In this document: positions 1 to 7,494 of the stretch, one piece after another | Layout: each line of letters opens with the position of its first letter | Position numbering within the stretch: position 1 is the first letter of the stretch | Source of the DNA: Bradyrhizobium genosp. SA-3 | Lineage (GTDB): Bacteria > Pseudomonadota > Alphaproteobacteria > Rhizobiales > Xanthobacteraceae | Assembly (NCBI RefSeq): GCF_004212635.1 | Contig: NZ_PSRT01000034.1 | Span: 1 to 64,000, forward strand | Direction: 5' to 3' | DNA: 64,000 nucleotides | Program-made: the position numbers and the translations under genes | The notes under the pieces: generated by a model | The model's database searches: none | Seen by the model: the letters and a program-made list of their open reading frames with translations, nothing else | Told to the model about the DNA's origin: nothing

Positions 1-100
1 CGCGAAGCGCCGGGTGAGGGCTCTCTCCACTAGGCGATTGTCCCATTGCGAAAGCACCCTCTCCCCAACCCTCTCCCGCAAGCGGGAGAAGGAGCCCACC
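1..100. repeat. Intergenic palindromic repeat, left part cut by window edge
   Basis: The first 100 bases hold C+T-rich blocks typical of dispersed intergenic repeats. They include a perfect 8-bp hairpin (TCTCCCGC at 72-79, loop AA, GCGGGAGA at 82-89). Similar GGGTGAGGGCT and CTCTCCC blocks recur in the larger element at 59626-59782, so both probably belong to one family. An open frame runs through it from 46, but its amino acids look like translated repeat and I do not count it as coding. Confidence 0.55.
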
Positions 101-192
101 TCTGCCGTTGCAGCTATCGAGCTTCATCTCGTCATGCTTTGGCAACGAATTGGCGGATGCCGCGTTTGCCTGACGGGCTAAGGTGCACCGTC

Positions 193-417
193 ATGCCATC
201 TTCCGTGATCCGCTTCTTTCGCTATGCGCCCGATACGCGCGAGCTGAAGGTGACTTTCGTCAGCGGTCGCGTCTATGTCTACGAGGATGTTCCGGCCGAG
301 CTCGCCGCCGCCCTCAAGGATGCGCGTTCAAAGGGAACGTTCTTCAACCAGCACATCCGTGACCGCTATGCCTGTCACGAGATCACGCGTGAATACTCCG
401 GACGCGCCGGATCCTGA
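193..417 (+). CDS. KTSC domain small protein
   Basis: This 74-residue protein consists almost entirely of a KTSC-type domain: an N-terminal Ser-x-Val/Ile-x-x-Phe strand (SSVIRFFRY), then a central strand with the F-x-S-G-x-V-Y-x-Y-x-D-V-P pattern, and a basic C-terminus. The frame is open from 46, but the first 49 codons run through repeat DNA, so the ATG at 193 is preferred. KTSC domains occur alone or next to nucleic-acid-related enzymes and their role is not settled. The stop codon abuts the stop of the convergent EF-hand gene with no base between them. Family call fairly sure, function unknown. Confidence 0.75.
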   Translation: MPSSVIRFFRYAPDTRELKVTFVSGRVYVYEDVPAELAAALKDARSKGTFFNQHIRDRYACHEITREYSGRAGS

Positions 418-1224
418 TCACACGCTCATCGACATCGAAGAGGACGCGGTCGCGGACGCAGCCTGCGCCTGACGCTGCATCATCTGCCCGAACCAGTCGT
501 AGGGCGAATTGCCGCCACCATTCGCGTTTGAAGAGCTGGATGCGCCAGGCACCGTCGTCGACATCTTGAAACCGTCGGCATAGGTGACGGTGGTGGTGGT
601 CGAGCCGTCGGCATTGGTCGTCGTCGTCGAGGTCGACCCCCTGCTTGCCTTCGACGAGGACTCCGATCCGCCGCCCGACGCATCGCCCGATCCGCCGGCG
701 CCTTGCGCGTGATGGCGGCCATGGCCGCTCGTCAGCGCCTTCGTCATTTCGCCGAGGCTGATGCCGTCATCCGAGTTCGCATCCATCTTCGAGAACACGT
801 CGTCGGCCTGCGCCAGATTGGTGCCGCCGGCGCCCAGCGCATCCTCGAACTCGGACTTGGTGATCTTGCCGTCGCCATCCGCATCGATCTGCGAGAAAAG
901 ATCCTTCAGCGCCGCCTCCCGGTCCTTCGCGGTCGAGGACGCCGAACTCGACGAGGTCGAGCTGGTCGCGCCGCTCGCGCCGTCGGTCGACTGGCTTTGC
1001 GCGGCGATCAGCGCGCTCATAGTCTCTGGCGAGATCTGCGCGCAATTGCCCGAATTGACCGCCGAGGTCGCGCCGGCGGTCGTGTTGCTGCCGGTGTCGA
1101 TCGCGAACGGATTGGTTGCGCCTTGGGAAGATCCCGTCTTCTGCGTTGCCGATGACGATTTCGAGTTCGTCAGCGACTGAATCACGTCGAGAGCGCTCGA
1201 TACCGCACCGAGGGCGAACAACAT
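418..1224 (-). CDS. EF-hand domain, Ser/Thr-rich protein
   Basis: The product is 268 residues. Two EF-hand calcium loops are visible in the middle: DADGDGKITKSEFE, a canonical loop, and DANSDDGISLGEM. They are flanked by low-complexity Ser/Ala/Thr/Gly-rich stretches, and a TTTT-NADGSTTTTVTYADG segment lies nearer the C-terminus. The start at 1224 follows GGAG by seven bases and is preferred over the longer frame from 1260. No clear signal peptide or membrane segment is seen. Calcium binding is inferred from the loop residues; the role is unknown. Low-complexity EF-hand proteins of this kind are frequent in bradyrhizobia. Confidence 0.8.
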   Translation of the reverse strand: MLFALGAVSSALDVIQSLTNSKSSSATQKTGSSQGATNPFAIDTGSNTTAGATSAVNSGNCAQISPETMSALIAAQSQSTDGASGATSSTSSSSASSTAKDREAALKDLFSQIDADGDGKITKSEFEDALGAGGTNLAQADDVFSKMDANSDDGISLGEMTKALTSGHGRHHAQGAGGSGDASGGGSESSSKASRGSTSTTTTNADGSTTTTVTYADGFKMSTTVPGASSSSNANGGGNSPYDWFGQMMQRQAQAASATASSSMSMSV

Positions 1225-1506
1225 TGCACAACTCCAACCGATGCGGCATGCCGCGGCCAATGTTCCGAAGACGACTTCAGCAAGAGACGACGTCAGAAAG
1301 AGACGTCAGCAAGCGTCGTGCCAGCGTGAAAAGCTCAATGAAATCCGCCTTCGCTGCGCCTTGCACGGCTAGGGAACACCGGCAATTCGTGCCGGTCGCG
1401 GCAGAAATTTCCGCCCACAGGAAGCAGCTTCCCCCTGCATTGCCCGCCGCGGAGGCCCATGTTAGGCGAGGCCATTCTTCTTTCGGCCGCCACCGGAAAC
1501 TGCGCC

Positions 1507-2208
1507 ATGACCCAAGCCTTCGCCCCTCGCCCCCTGGCCATCGCGCCCTCCATCCTCGCCTCGGATTTCTCAAGGCTCGGCGAAGAGGTGCGCGCGGTGG
1601 ACGCCGCCGGCGCCGACTGGATCCATCTCGACGTGATGGACGGGCACTTCGTTCCCAACATCTCCTACGGCCCTGATGTCATCAAGGCGATGCGTCCGCA
1701 TACGAAGAAGATCTTCGACGCACATCTGATGATCTCGCCCTGCGACCCCTATCTCGAGGCCTTCGCGAAAGCCGGGTGCGACCACATCACGGTGCATGCG
1801 GAGGCAGGTCCCCACCTGCACCGTTCGCTCCAGGCCATCCGCGGCCTCGGCAAGAAGGCCGGCGTCTCGCTCAACCCGGGCACGCCGATCAGCGCGCTCG
1901 AATACGTGCTCGACCTGGTCGACCTCGTGCTGGTGATGTCGGTCAATCCCGGCTTCGGCGGCCAGGCCTTCATCCCCTCCGCGATCGGCAAGATCCGTGA
2001 CATCCGCGCGATGACTGCGGGACGCCCGATCGACATCGAGGTCGACGGGGGTGTCGGTCCCGACGTTGCCGGCGCGCTCGCGGCGGCCGGCGCCAACGCC
2101 TTCGTCGCTGGCACTTCCGTGTTCAGGGGCGGCACGCAGGAGGCCTACAAGACCAACATCGCGGCCATCCGCAATGCGGCGCTAGGGGCGCGCGGCGAAG
2201 CGATTTGA
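1507..2208 (+). CDS. rpe: Ribulose-phosphate 3-epimerase
   Basis: Interconverts ribulose 5-phosphate and xylulose 5-phosphate in the pentose phosphate and Calvin pathways, in the cytoplasm. The 233-residue protein has the usual family length and TIM-barrel markers: [15 protein letters not shown] at the N-terminus, the metal-site segment [12 protein letters not shown], the [10 protein letters not shown] strand, and EVDGGVGPD near the end with the phosphate-binding VAGTSVF. The start at 1507 is chosen because homologues begin just before APSILA; the frame is open further upstream from 1459. The gene stands alone on the plus strand. Assignment is very secure. Confidence 0.96.
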   Translation: MTQAFAPRPLAIAPSILASDFSRLGEEVRAVDAAGADWIHLDVMDGHFVPNISYGPDVIKAMRPHTKKIFDAHLMISPCDPYLEAFAKAGCDHITVHAEAGPHLHRSLQAIRGLGKKAGVSLNPGTPISALEYVLDLVDLVLVMSVNPGFGGQAFIPSAIGKIRDIRAMTAGRPIDIEVDGGVGPDVAGALAAAGANAFVAGTSVFRGGTQEAYKTNIAAIRNAALGARGEAI

Positions 2209-2218
2209 GCTGGATCGA

Positions 2219-2239
2219 GAGCCCGCAAACCTGCGGCTC
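2219..2239 (+). terminator. Weak hairpin downstream of rpe
   Basis: GAGCCCGCA and TGCGGCTC form an 8-bp stem with one bulged C eleven bases after the rpe stop. No run of T follows, so it is at best a weak or Rho-assisted terminator. Confidence 0.25.
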
Positions 2240-2359
2240 CTAACGGTGTTGCGGTGCGCAATGCCTCAAACTGCAACCTTGATCCGTACTCATCCGGACT
2301 TCACTGATTCGCGCAAATCACCGCAAGTAACTCCTGCCTGCTTTTGACGGGAGCACATC

Positions 2360-2503
2360 ATGACGACGACCCTGGTTTGGACTGGCGTAGCGTTGTGGTT
2401 CGGATTCAATGCGGCGATTGCAGCTCGCAGCCTCTACGTGGCGCGACCGGTGAAGGCCCCAACTTCGGCCCGCATCATCCCCCTTCATCGTCACCGGGGC
2501 TGA
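2360..2503 (+). CDS. Small membrane protein, 47 residues
   Basis: A short open frame begins MTTTLVWTGVALWFGF and continues with one hydrophobic helix (about residues 4-24) followed by a basic tail ending RIIPLHRHRG. GGGAG sits eight bases before the ATG. Composition and GC-rich third positions fit a real single-pass membrane protein. The family is not recognised and no function can be given. Its 3' end overlaps the convergent small frame at 2491-2661 by 13 bases. Confidence 0.6.
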   Translation: MTTTLVWTGVALWFGFNAAIAARSLYVARPVKAPTSARIIPLHRHRG

Positions 2504-2661
2504 GCGCGATGCAGATCGCACTCGTGAAGCGCCAGCCGAAGCGCAGGTGCCGGATCCCGCGTCGCCCGCATCCGAGCCTCGATGACTTCTTCGGCCGCCT
2601 CGAACGCGCCGACGGCACGCTGGACAACGTTGCCAGGCCCGACAATTCGGACCTCGACCAT
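2491..2661 (-). CDS. Small hypothetical protein, 56 residues
   Basis: The frame starts with an ATG preceded by a near-perfect GAGGAG five bases upstream. It encodes MVEVRIVGPGNVVQRAVGAF followed by a charged helix rich in Ala and Glu. The amino-acid pattern (strand, loop, amphipathic helix) looks protein-like. A 59-codon frame on the other strand (2509-2688) has higher GC at third positions but no Shine-Dalgarno site, so the minus strand is preferred. Family and function unknown. Confidence 0.42.
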   Translation of the reverse strand: MVEVRIVGPGNVVQRAVGAFEAAEEVIEARMRATRDPAPALRLALHECDLHRAQPR

Positions 2662-2713
2662 TCGTTCTCCTCGCAGCGCCGACACTGAGATTTCCTCTTC
2701 CGGACCGCCTCCC

Positions 2714-2905
2714 ATGAAGCCGCACTGCCCGAATTGCCTGAAGGAAATGACCAAGGCGTCCGCGTCGCGTAACCTGTTCAACTGCGAGCCCTGCCGCGAG
2801 ATCATCCAGTATTTTGGCGGCGGCGCGGATCACGGCGAGCCCGGCCCGCAATTCTCCTGGCCGATCCGCCGTAAGCGCGCGGCTCACACCGTCCACGCGG
2901 CCTGA
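2714..2905 (+). CDS. Small zinc-ribbon-like protein, 63 residues
   Basis: The N-terminal half contains two CxxC pairs (CPNC at residues 5-8 and CEPC at 24-27), the spacing of a compact zinc ribbon, with EMTKASASRNLF between them. The C-terminal half is Gly/Pro and basic with no recognisable fold. No strong Shine-Dalgarno site precedes the ATG. Zinc binding is inferred from the four cysteines; no function is known. It converges with the kinase gene, leaving 22 bases between stops. Confidence 0.55.
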   Translation: MKPHCPNCLKEMTKASASRNLFNCEPCREIIQYFGGGADHGEPGPQFSWPIRRKRAAHTVHAA

Positions 2906-2927
2906 TCCGCCGCTCGGAGGCGCAGCC

Positions 2928-4367
2928 CTATCCGGCCGCCTCGCCGGCATCCGCTTCGGCTGCATCCCCCGCCATCCGCGGCGGCCGCACCACGGTGACG
3001 GTGCAGGCTGCTTCCGAGGCCACCTTGGCCGAGACGCTGCCGAGCAGCGTACGGCGGAACGAGCTCTGCCGTGCCCCGATGATGACGTGGTCGACCTGGT
3101 TGACCGCGGCGAACTCCAGGATCGCAGCGGCGGGATCGACGGCTTCCAGCACATGAACCGACAGCCGGCTCTCGTCCAGCTTGAGCGGCGTCGCCCAATG
3201 CCGGAGCGCGACCAGGCGGTCGATATGCTTGTTGGAGCCCTGCTCGTCGAGCGTCCGGTCGATCGCGATGCGGTTGAGCTTGAGCACGTTGAGGCAGGCA
3301 AGCCGCGCCGAGGGCAGCGTGGCGAGGATGCGCTCGGTCGTCACGCGCAGCGCCTCGTTCAGCTCCGGTGCGCCCTCTACCGTGTCGAGCGCCACCGTAA
3401 GAATTGGGCTCGACGCGATCTGCGCCGCGACATCCGATTTCGCCCGTGGCTGCATGACGCCCTGATTGAAGCGGCGCCGCCACGCGATGCCCAGGGAATC
3501 ACGCTTCAGCCGCTCCGCGCGCGCGGTGAGCTTGACCTGATCCGGATGGGTGAGGTCGAAGGCGAGCTGGGATGCCGTCGGATAGCGCCACACCGGCTCG
3601 ATCTCGAGGCAGCGCAGCACCACCTCCTGGAGCCAGGGTGGATAGTCGGCGCGCAATGCGCGCGGCGGATAGGGATCGCGCCACAGCCGGCGCCGCATCG
3701 CGCGCAACGTCTCACCCTCGCCGAAGGGACGCTCGCCCGTGGTGAAGAAATAGAGCAGCACGCCGAGCGAGAACAGGTCACTGCGCGGATCGTCGCGAAC
3801 ACCAAGCAGCCGCTCGGGGGCCATGTAAGGCGCGGTCCCGTAAGGCAGGCGGAATTCTTCCTGCAACAAATCAGGCAGATGGTTGTGGTGCGACAGGCCG
3901 TAATCGATCAGCACGGCCTCGCCGCTGTCGCGGAACATGATGCTGCTTGGCTTGATGTCGTGATGAATCACGTTCTGCCGGTGCAGGTCGGCGAGCGCGG
4001 TCGCGATCTTCGCCACGAGCTGCCGCGCCTCGTCATAAGGCAGCGGCAGGTCCGGCAGCCGCTTGTAGAGCGTCGTGCCGACGATGCGCTCGATCACGAC
4101 ATAGGCCTGGTGCGCGAAATCCCCGGTGCCGAAACAGGCCGGCACGTGCGGCCCTGCGAGCCGCGGCAGGATCATCATCTCCATCTCGAAGGAGACGATC
4201 GCGGCGGGATCCTCGCCCTCCGACACCCGCGGGATCTTCATCAGCAAGGGCACATCGATGCCGGGATGGGTGACGGTCCACAGCGTCGCCATTCCGCCGG
4301 CATGCACGCACTCGCCGATGGTGAAGCCGTCGATCACAGCGCCTGATTTGACCAGCGGTTTCGGCAT
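2928..4367 (-). CDS. Serine/threonine protein kinase fused to UspA domain
   Basis: The 479-residue protein joins a eukaryotic-type protein kinase (about 12-275) to a universal stress protein domain (about 320-462). Kinase landmarks are the ATP-site Lys44 in LLMKIPRV, the catalytic loop HHDIKPSSIM with Asp137, DYG at 155-157 in place of DFG, and APE at 183-185. The Usp part ends with VIIGARQSSFRRTLLGSVS, close to the ATP-binding Gly loop of UspA but with the second Gly replaced by Gln. No membrane segment is seen, so it is probably cytoplasmic. The start at 4367 lies five bases after the phosphoesterase stop, so the two are probably co-transcribed. Substrate unknown. Confidence 0.9.
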   Translation of the reverse strand: MPKPLVKSGAVIDGFTIGECVHAGGMATLWTVTHPGIDVPLLMKIPRVSEGEDPAAIVSFEMEMMILPRLAGPHVPACFGTGDFAHQAYVVIERIVGTTLYKRLPDLPLPYDEARQLVAKIATALADLHRQNVIHHDIKPSSIMFRDSGEAVLIDYGLSHHNHLPDLLQEEFRLPYGTAPYMAPERLLGVRDDPRSDLFSLGVLLYFFTTGERPFGEGETLRAMRRRLWRDPYPPRALRADYPPWLQEVVLRCLEIEPVWRYPTASQLAFDLTHPDQVKLTARAERLKRDSLGIAWRRRFNQGVMQPRAKSDVAAQIASSPILTVALDTVEGAPELNEALRVTTERILATLPSARLACLNVLKLNRIAIDRTLDEQGSNKHIDRLVALRHWATPLKLDESRLSVHVLEAVDPAAAILEFAAVNQVDHVIIGARQSSFRRTLLGSVSAKVASEAACTVTVVRPPRMAGDAAEADAGEAAG

Positions 4368-4372
4368 CGCCG

Positions 4373-5113
4373 TCAGCGCCCCTGCGAGAGGCGGTCGGCG
4401 AGCCAATGCGGCAGGCCGTTCTCGCGGATCCGGTTTGCGGCCGTCTCGATATCGTAGGGCGCGCGGCAATAGGTGATCTGGCACGAGACCGTGTCGAACA
4501 GCACGAAGGCCGCGGATGGATCGCCGTCGCGGGGCTGGCCGACCGAACCGAGCACGGCAAGCCATTGCCGCCCGCGCAAGAGCTGCACAGACACGTCGGT
4601 CTTCGGCACGAAGCTCGTCATCTTCGCCGTCACCGACATCGAATAGAGCGCCGGACGGTGGATGTGGCCGCAGAAGGTGACGTGGGCGGGCGTCGATATC
4701 AGGCTCTTGGCGGCATCGGCCGTTGATCGGACATAGTGCCAGCGCTGCGGGCTGGAGGCTTCCGAATGCACGAACAGACGGCCGTCGTCCTCCACCAGCA
4801 TCGGCAATTCGGCCAGGAACCGCCGCTGCGCGCTATCGAGCCGTCCGCGGGTCCATTCGATCGCGACCTGCGCCTCGACATTCATGGTCTCGGCCGAGGA
4901 ATTGACCGCCTGGTCGTGATTGCCGCGCACGGCAATGGCGCCGCCGGCGACCAGCTCCATCGCGGTGTCCACGACCCATTCCGGGTCGGCGCCATAGCCG
5001 ACGAAGTCACCGAGCAGGACGAAGCGCTCCGCGCCTTTCGCGCGGGCCATCTTCAGGCACGCCTCGAACGCCTGCCGGTTGCCGTGGATATCCGAGAAGA
5101 CAGCTAGGAGCAC
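4373..5113 (-). CDS. Calcineurin-like metallophosphoesterase
   Basis: The 246-residue protein carries the full two-metal phosphoesterase signature: SDIHGN (7-12), GDFVGYG (from 35), GNHD (64-67), His116 in LFVHSEA and GHIH (149-152). It resembles the YfcE/MJ0936-type phosphodiesterase group rather than the Ppp-type protein phosphatases. No signal peptide is seen. It immediately precedes the kinase-Usp gene, with five bases between, which suggests a joint job such as reversing a phosphorylation or turning over a nucleotide. The substrate cannot be read from sequence. Start is the first ATG of the frame. Confidence 0.88.
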   Translation of the reverse strand: MLLAVFSDIHGNRQAFEACLKMARAKGAERFVLLGDFVGYGADPEWVVDTAMELVAGGAIAVRGNHDQAVNSSAETMNVEAQVAIEWTRGRLDSAQRRFLAELPMLVEDDGRLFVHSEASSPQRWHYVRSTADAAKSLISTPAHVTFCGHIHRPALYSMSVTAKMTSFVPKTDVSVQLLRGRQWLAVLGSVGQPRDGDPSAAFVLFDTVSCQITYCRAPYDIETAANRIRENGLPHWLADRLSQGR

Positions 5114-5229
5114 GCACCCTCCACCCTCAAATCTTATCGGAAGCCGATGAGGCCAAATTGAGGGACGTCAAGAACATGCGCCGGCGCGGGTCGGTTTTCC
5201 AGCGGGTCGCTGCCGCGATGGTGAAGGGC

Positions 5230-5835
5230 CTATTGCTCGTCCTTTGGCGGCATTCGGGGCGGCGGCAGCGGCGTGAACACGGCGCTTTGCGCGCCGGCCG
5301 GCGGGGCGTTGAACTCGCCGGTCGAGGAATCGCCGCCACTGGTCTCCAGGATCGTCTTCGGTGTCACATATTCCCGCACCATGTCGATCAGGCTGCCGTC
5401 ACCGCCGCCGAAATCGGCGGCGCGCCCGCCCTGCGGATGCCCGGCCGCGATCTCGTTCTGCGCCGCATGGGTCTTGTCGGCCAGCCTGTCGTCGTAGGGC
5501 ACCCGGAACGCTCGGGGAATGCCGCTCGGCCGATTGTCTTCGTCCAGCGCCTCGACCCACAGGTAGATCGAGCCGGGGTCGCCCTCCAGCGAATGCGGCT
5601 CGACGATGCGGGCCTGAAGCAGCTTGAAGGCGGCCGGCATCCGGTCGGAGCTGGCCCAGCCGAGCAGCCCGCGCATCTCGGTGAAGCTGACGACATAGAA
5701 GGCGCTGGTCACGACCACCGCGACCGCCTTCAGTGACCAGTGCAGCCTCGCATAGACCAGCACGACCAGCAGCAGAGCGCCTACGACGGCGTAGGCGACC
5801 GACAGCGAGAGGATGACCGTCTGCAGGCTAATCAC
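5230..5835 (-). CDS. Two-TM membrane protein of the MotA-like operon
   Basis: The 201-residue protein has two hydrophobic helices near the N-terminus (about 7-28 and 35-51), then a soluble region starting around EMRGLLGWASSDRMP and a Pro-rich tail ending PLPPPRMPPKDEQ. The start is a GTG that overlaps the stop of the preceding gene by eight bases, a classic coupling arrangement. No family is recognised. Because it is the third gene behind a MotA/TolQ/ExbB-like channel, it may be an accessory subunit of that complex; this is inference from position only. Confidence 0.7.
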   Translation of the reverse strand: MISLQTVILSLSVAYAVVGALLLVVLVYARLHWSLKAVAVVVTSAFYVVSFTEMRGLLGWASSDRMPAAFKLLQARIVEPHSLEGDPGSIYLWVEALDEDNRPSGIPRAFRVPYDDRLADKTHAAQNEIAAGHPQGGRAADFGGGDGSLIDMVREYVTPKTILETSGGDSSTGEFNAPPAGAQSAVFTPLPPPRMPPKDEQ

Positions 5836-6514
5836 GGCGCACCCTCGTAGCGTTCTTGCTCAAACCGGTTTTGGGGTCAAGATCGCCGCCGTTGCGCCAA
5901 CTGCTGCGAAACGTCTCCAGCAGCGACTTCGGCCGCTGATCCACGTTGACCACCTTGCCCTCGGCATCGAGCCGGAACCGGACCGCGGTCTTCTCGTCGC
6001 CGGTGTGGTCGAGCGTAAACTTGTTGTCGAAGATCACCTGCGCGGTCGGATTGAGCTTCTGCACCTTCACATTGGCCGTCACGGGCTCGCCGGTCGTCGC
6101 GACGAAATGCGAGACGTTGACGGTGTATTCGCCGGCGAGGATACCGCGCACGGTGACGATCTCCTCGCGGATCGGCGAGGCGATCTTCTTGCCGGCGACG
6201 ATGATGAAGTCATTGGCGCCGCCGCGATCGTCCCGGTCCAGCGTGAGGAAGCCGGCCTCGCGGTGGCGATACCAGGCGATGTTGCCGGCGGGGTCCTGCA
6301 CGAACAGGTCGAGATCGTCGGGGTGATTGTCCGGCCAGTCCAGCGTGATCATGAACTCGGCCTTGGAATCGATCTTGCCATCCTTGGCGTCCGGCGAGAC
6401 CGCAAGCAACGCCAGAAAGAACAGGAACGCGATCACTTGGAGCGCCTTGAACAGCATCACGCCCAGCGGATCGAACGGCTCCTCGCGCGGATAGAGACCG
6501 AAATCATCCATCAT
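5828..6514 (-). CDS. Membrane-anchored DUF2135/YfaP-like protein
   Basis: The 228-residue product has a short cytoplasmic head, one hydrophobic helix (about 20-38) and a large presumably periplasmic domain. That domain has the pattern ITLDWPDNHPDDLDLFVQDP, YRHREAGFLTLDRDD and GEYTVNVSHF. It matches my memory of DUF2135/YfaP beta-sandwich proteins, which show L-x-W-x-x-x-x-x-D-x-D-L-x-V-x-D-P. The topology (single N-terminal helix, then an outer domain) is that of ExbD/TolR/MotB partners, but no OmpA-like peptidoglycan domain is present. The start overlaps the MotA-like stop as ATGA. The DUF2135 match is by eye. Confidence 0.72.
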   Translation of the reverse strand: MMDDFGLYPREEPFDPLGVMLFKALQVIAFLFFLALLAVSPDAKDGKIDSKAEFMITLDWPDNHPDDLDLFVQDPAGNIAWYRHREAGFLTLDRDDRGGANDFIIVAGKKIASPIREEIVTVRGILAGEYTVNVSHFVATTGEPVTANVKVQKLNPTAQVIFDNKFTLDHTGDEKTAVRFRLDAEGKVVNVDQRPKSLLETFRSSWRNGGDLDPKTGLSKNATRVRRD

Positions 6515-7281
6515 GACGGCGTTCCAGATCCCCTGCGCTCCAGGACCGGCGTCACATAGGTCTCGGTCAGCACCACCGCATCCGAGAACACCCGCTGGGT
6601 CGCAGCATCCAGCATGTAGTACTGGATGCGGACCAGGATCGAGCCGACGAGGCCCGCCAGCGTCGTGTACATCGCCACCGCCATGCCGTCGCTCATCAGC
6701 CCCATCGAGGACCGCATCGCGGTCTTGTCGGCGGCATCCAGGCCCGCGATCGGCGCCAGCATGATGATGAAGCCGATGATGGTGCCGAGCAGGCCGAGCT
6801 TCATCAGCGTATCCGAGACGAAGGCGCCGAAGCCGTTGGAGCCGCGCAGGCGGTCGGCCAGCGTCCGCAGCAGCAGCGTCTGGTCGACCGGCCGGTAGCC
6901 TTGCGCAGCGGCCTTGGTCACGAGGCTCTCGATGTGATCGCGCACGAGGCCGCGCGGCAGCGCGGTCGCCCCCGCATCCAGCGCCTTGCTGCCGCCGGCA
7001 GCCGACAGCACCGCCCGGCAGCGCCGTGCCGCGGCGCCCTCCCGCGCGATCGCCCGCGTCCGCAGGAAGCAGTGGCCGCAGGTGACGACATAAAGCACTG
7101 CGATCACGCTCGAAATGTAGGTGCGGTCCGAGGTCAGCATCAGGTGGATCAGGCCGAAGCGCCATAACAGCACGACGGCGAAGACCGAGAGCCCGGTGAA
7201 GATCATCCAGAACAGCAGCGCGCTGCGCTCGGATGGGTCGGTCGCGGTCCCTGCGATCGGTCCAATCGTCATCGAACTCAT
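6511..7281 (-). CDS. MotA/TolQ/ExbB proton channel family protein
   Basis: The 256-residue protein has two early hydrophobic segments, then a cytoplasmic region and a second hydrophobic pair containing LGLLGTIIGFIIML and DGMAVAMYTTLAGLVGSI, the conserved channel-lining part of the family. These proteins form ion-conducting pentamers that energise a partner protein in the envelope. It lacks the length of flagellar MotA, and no tonB, tolA or flagellar gene is nearby. The ATG at 7281 follows an AGGAG; the frame is open further upstream to 7437. First gene of a tightly overlapping three-gene unit that faces the sensor kinase gene. Confidence 0.86.
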   Translation of the reverse strand: MSSMTIGPIAGTATDPSERSALLFWMIFTGLSVFAVVLLWRFGLIHLMLTSDRTYISSVIAVLYVVTCGHCFLRTRAIAREGAAARRCRAVLSAAGGSKALDAGATALPRGLVRDHIESLVTKAAAQGYRPVDQTLLLRTLADRLRGSNGFGAFVSDTLMKLGLLGTIIGFIIMLAPIAGLDAADKTAMRSSMGLMSDGMAVAMYTTLAGLVGSILVRIQYYMLDAATQRVFSDAVVLTETYVTPVLERRGSGTPS

Positions 7282-7494
7282 GCTGCACTGCTCCTGACTT
7301 GCGACGATCGGCTTGCGACGATTGGCCGAGAAAGATTCTTGCCCGATTAGATCAAAGCCGCGGCGCCAGGTCCAAAGACCCATGCCCAATCCGGCTTGGG
7401 AAATTTGCCCGAGCTGCCATCCTGCCGTTCCCCGCAATTGGCAAGGCGCGGCGGCGTTGTTAGGCTGAGCTTACCAAAGGTTGGGGGTGATCGC

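Noticed and set aside
2509..2688. A 59-codon plus-strand frame after the 47-residue membrane protein
   Set aside because: High third-position GC, but no ribosome site and a basic, irregular sequence; the opposite frame has GAGGAG at good distance. Kept only as an alternative.
2814..4346. A 510-codon plus-strand frame over the kinase gene
   Set aside because: The kinase frame on the other strand has all catalytic motifs; this frame has none.
5127..5339. A 70-codon minus-strand frame upstream of the phosphoesterase
   Set aside because: It overlaps the two-TM gene in another phase and reads like Arg/Pro-rich noise.
2928..7281. Zorya-type anti-phage defence
   Set aside because: The MotA-like gene suggested it, but there is no ZorB with a peptidoglycan domain and no ZorC, ZorD or ZorE-like gene.
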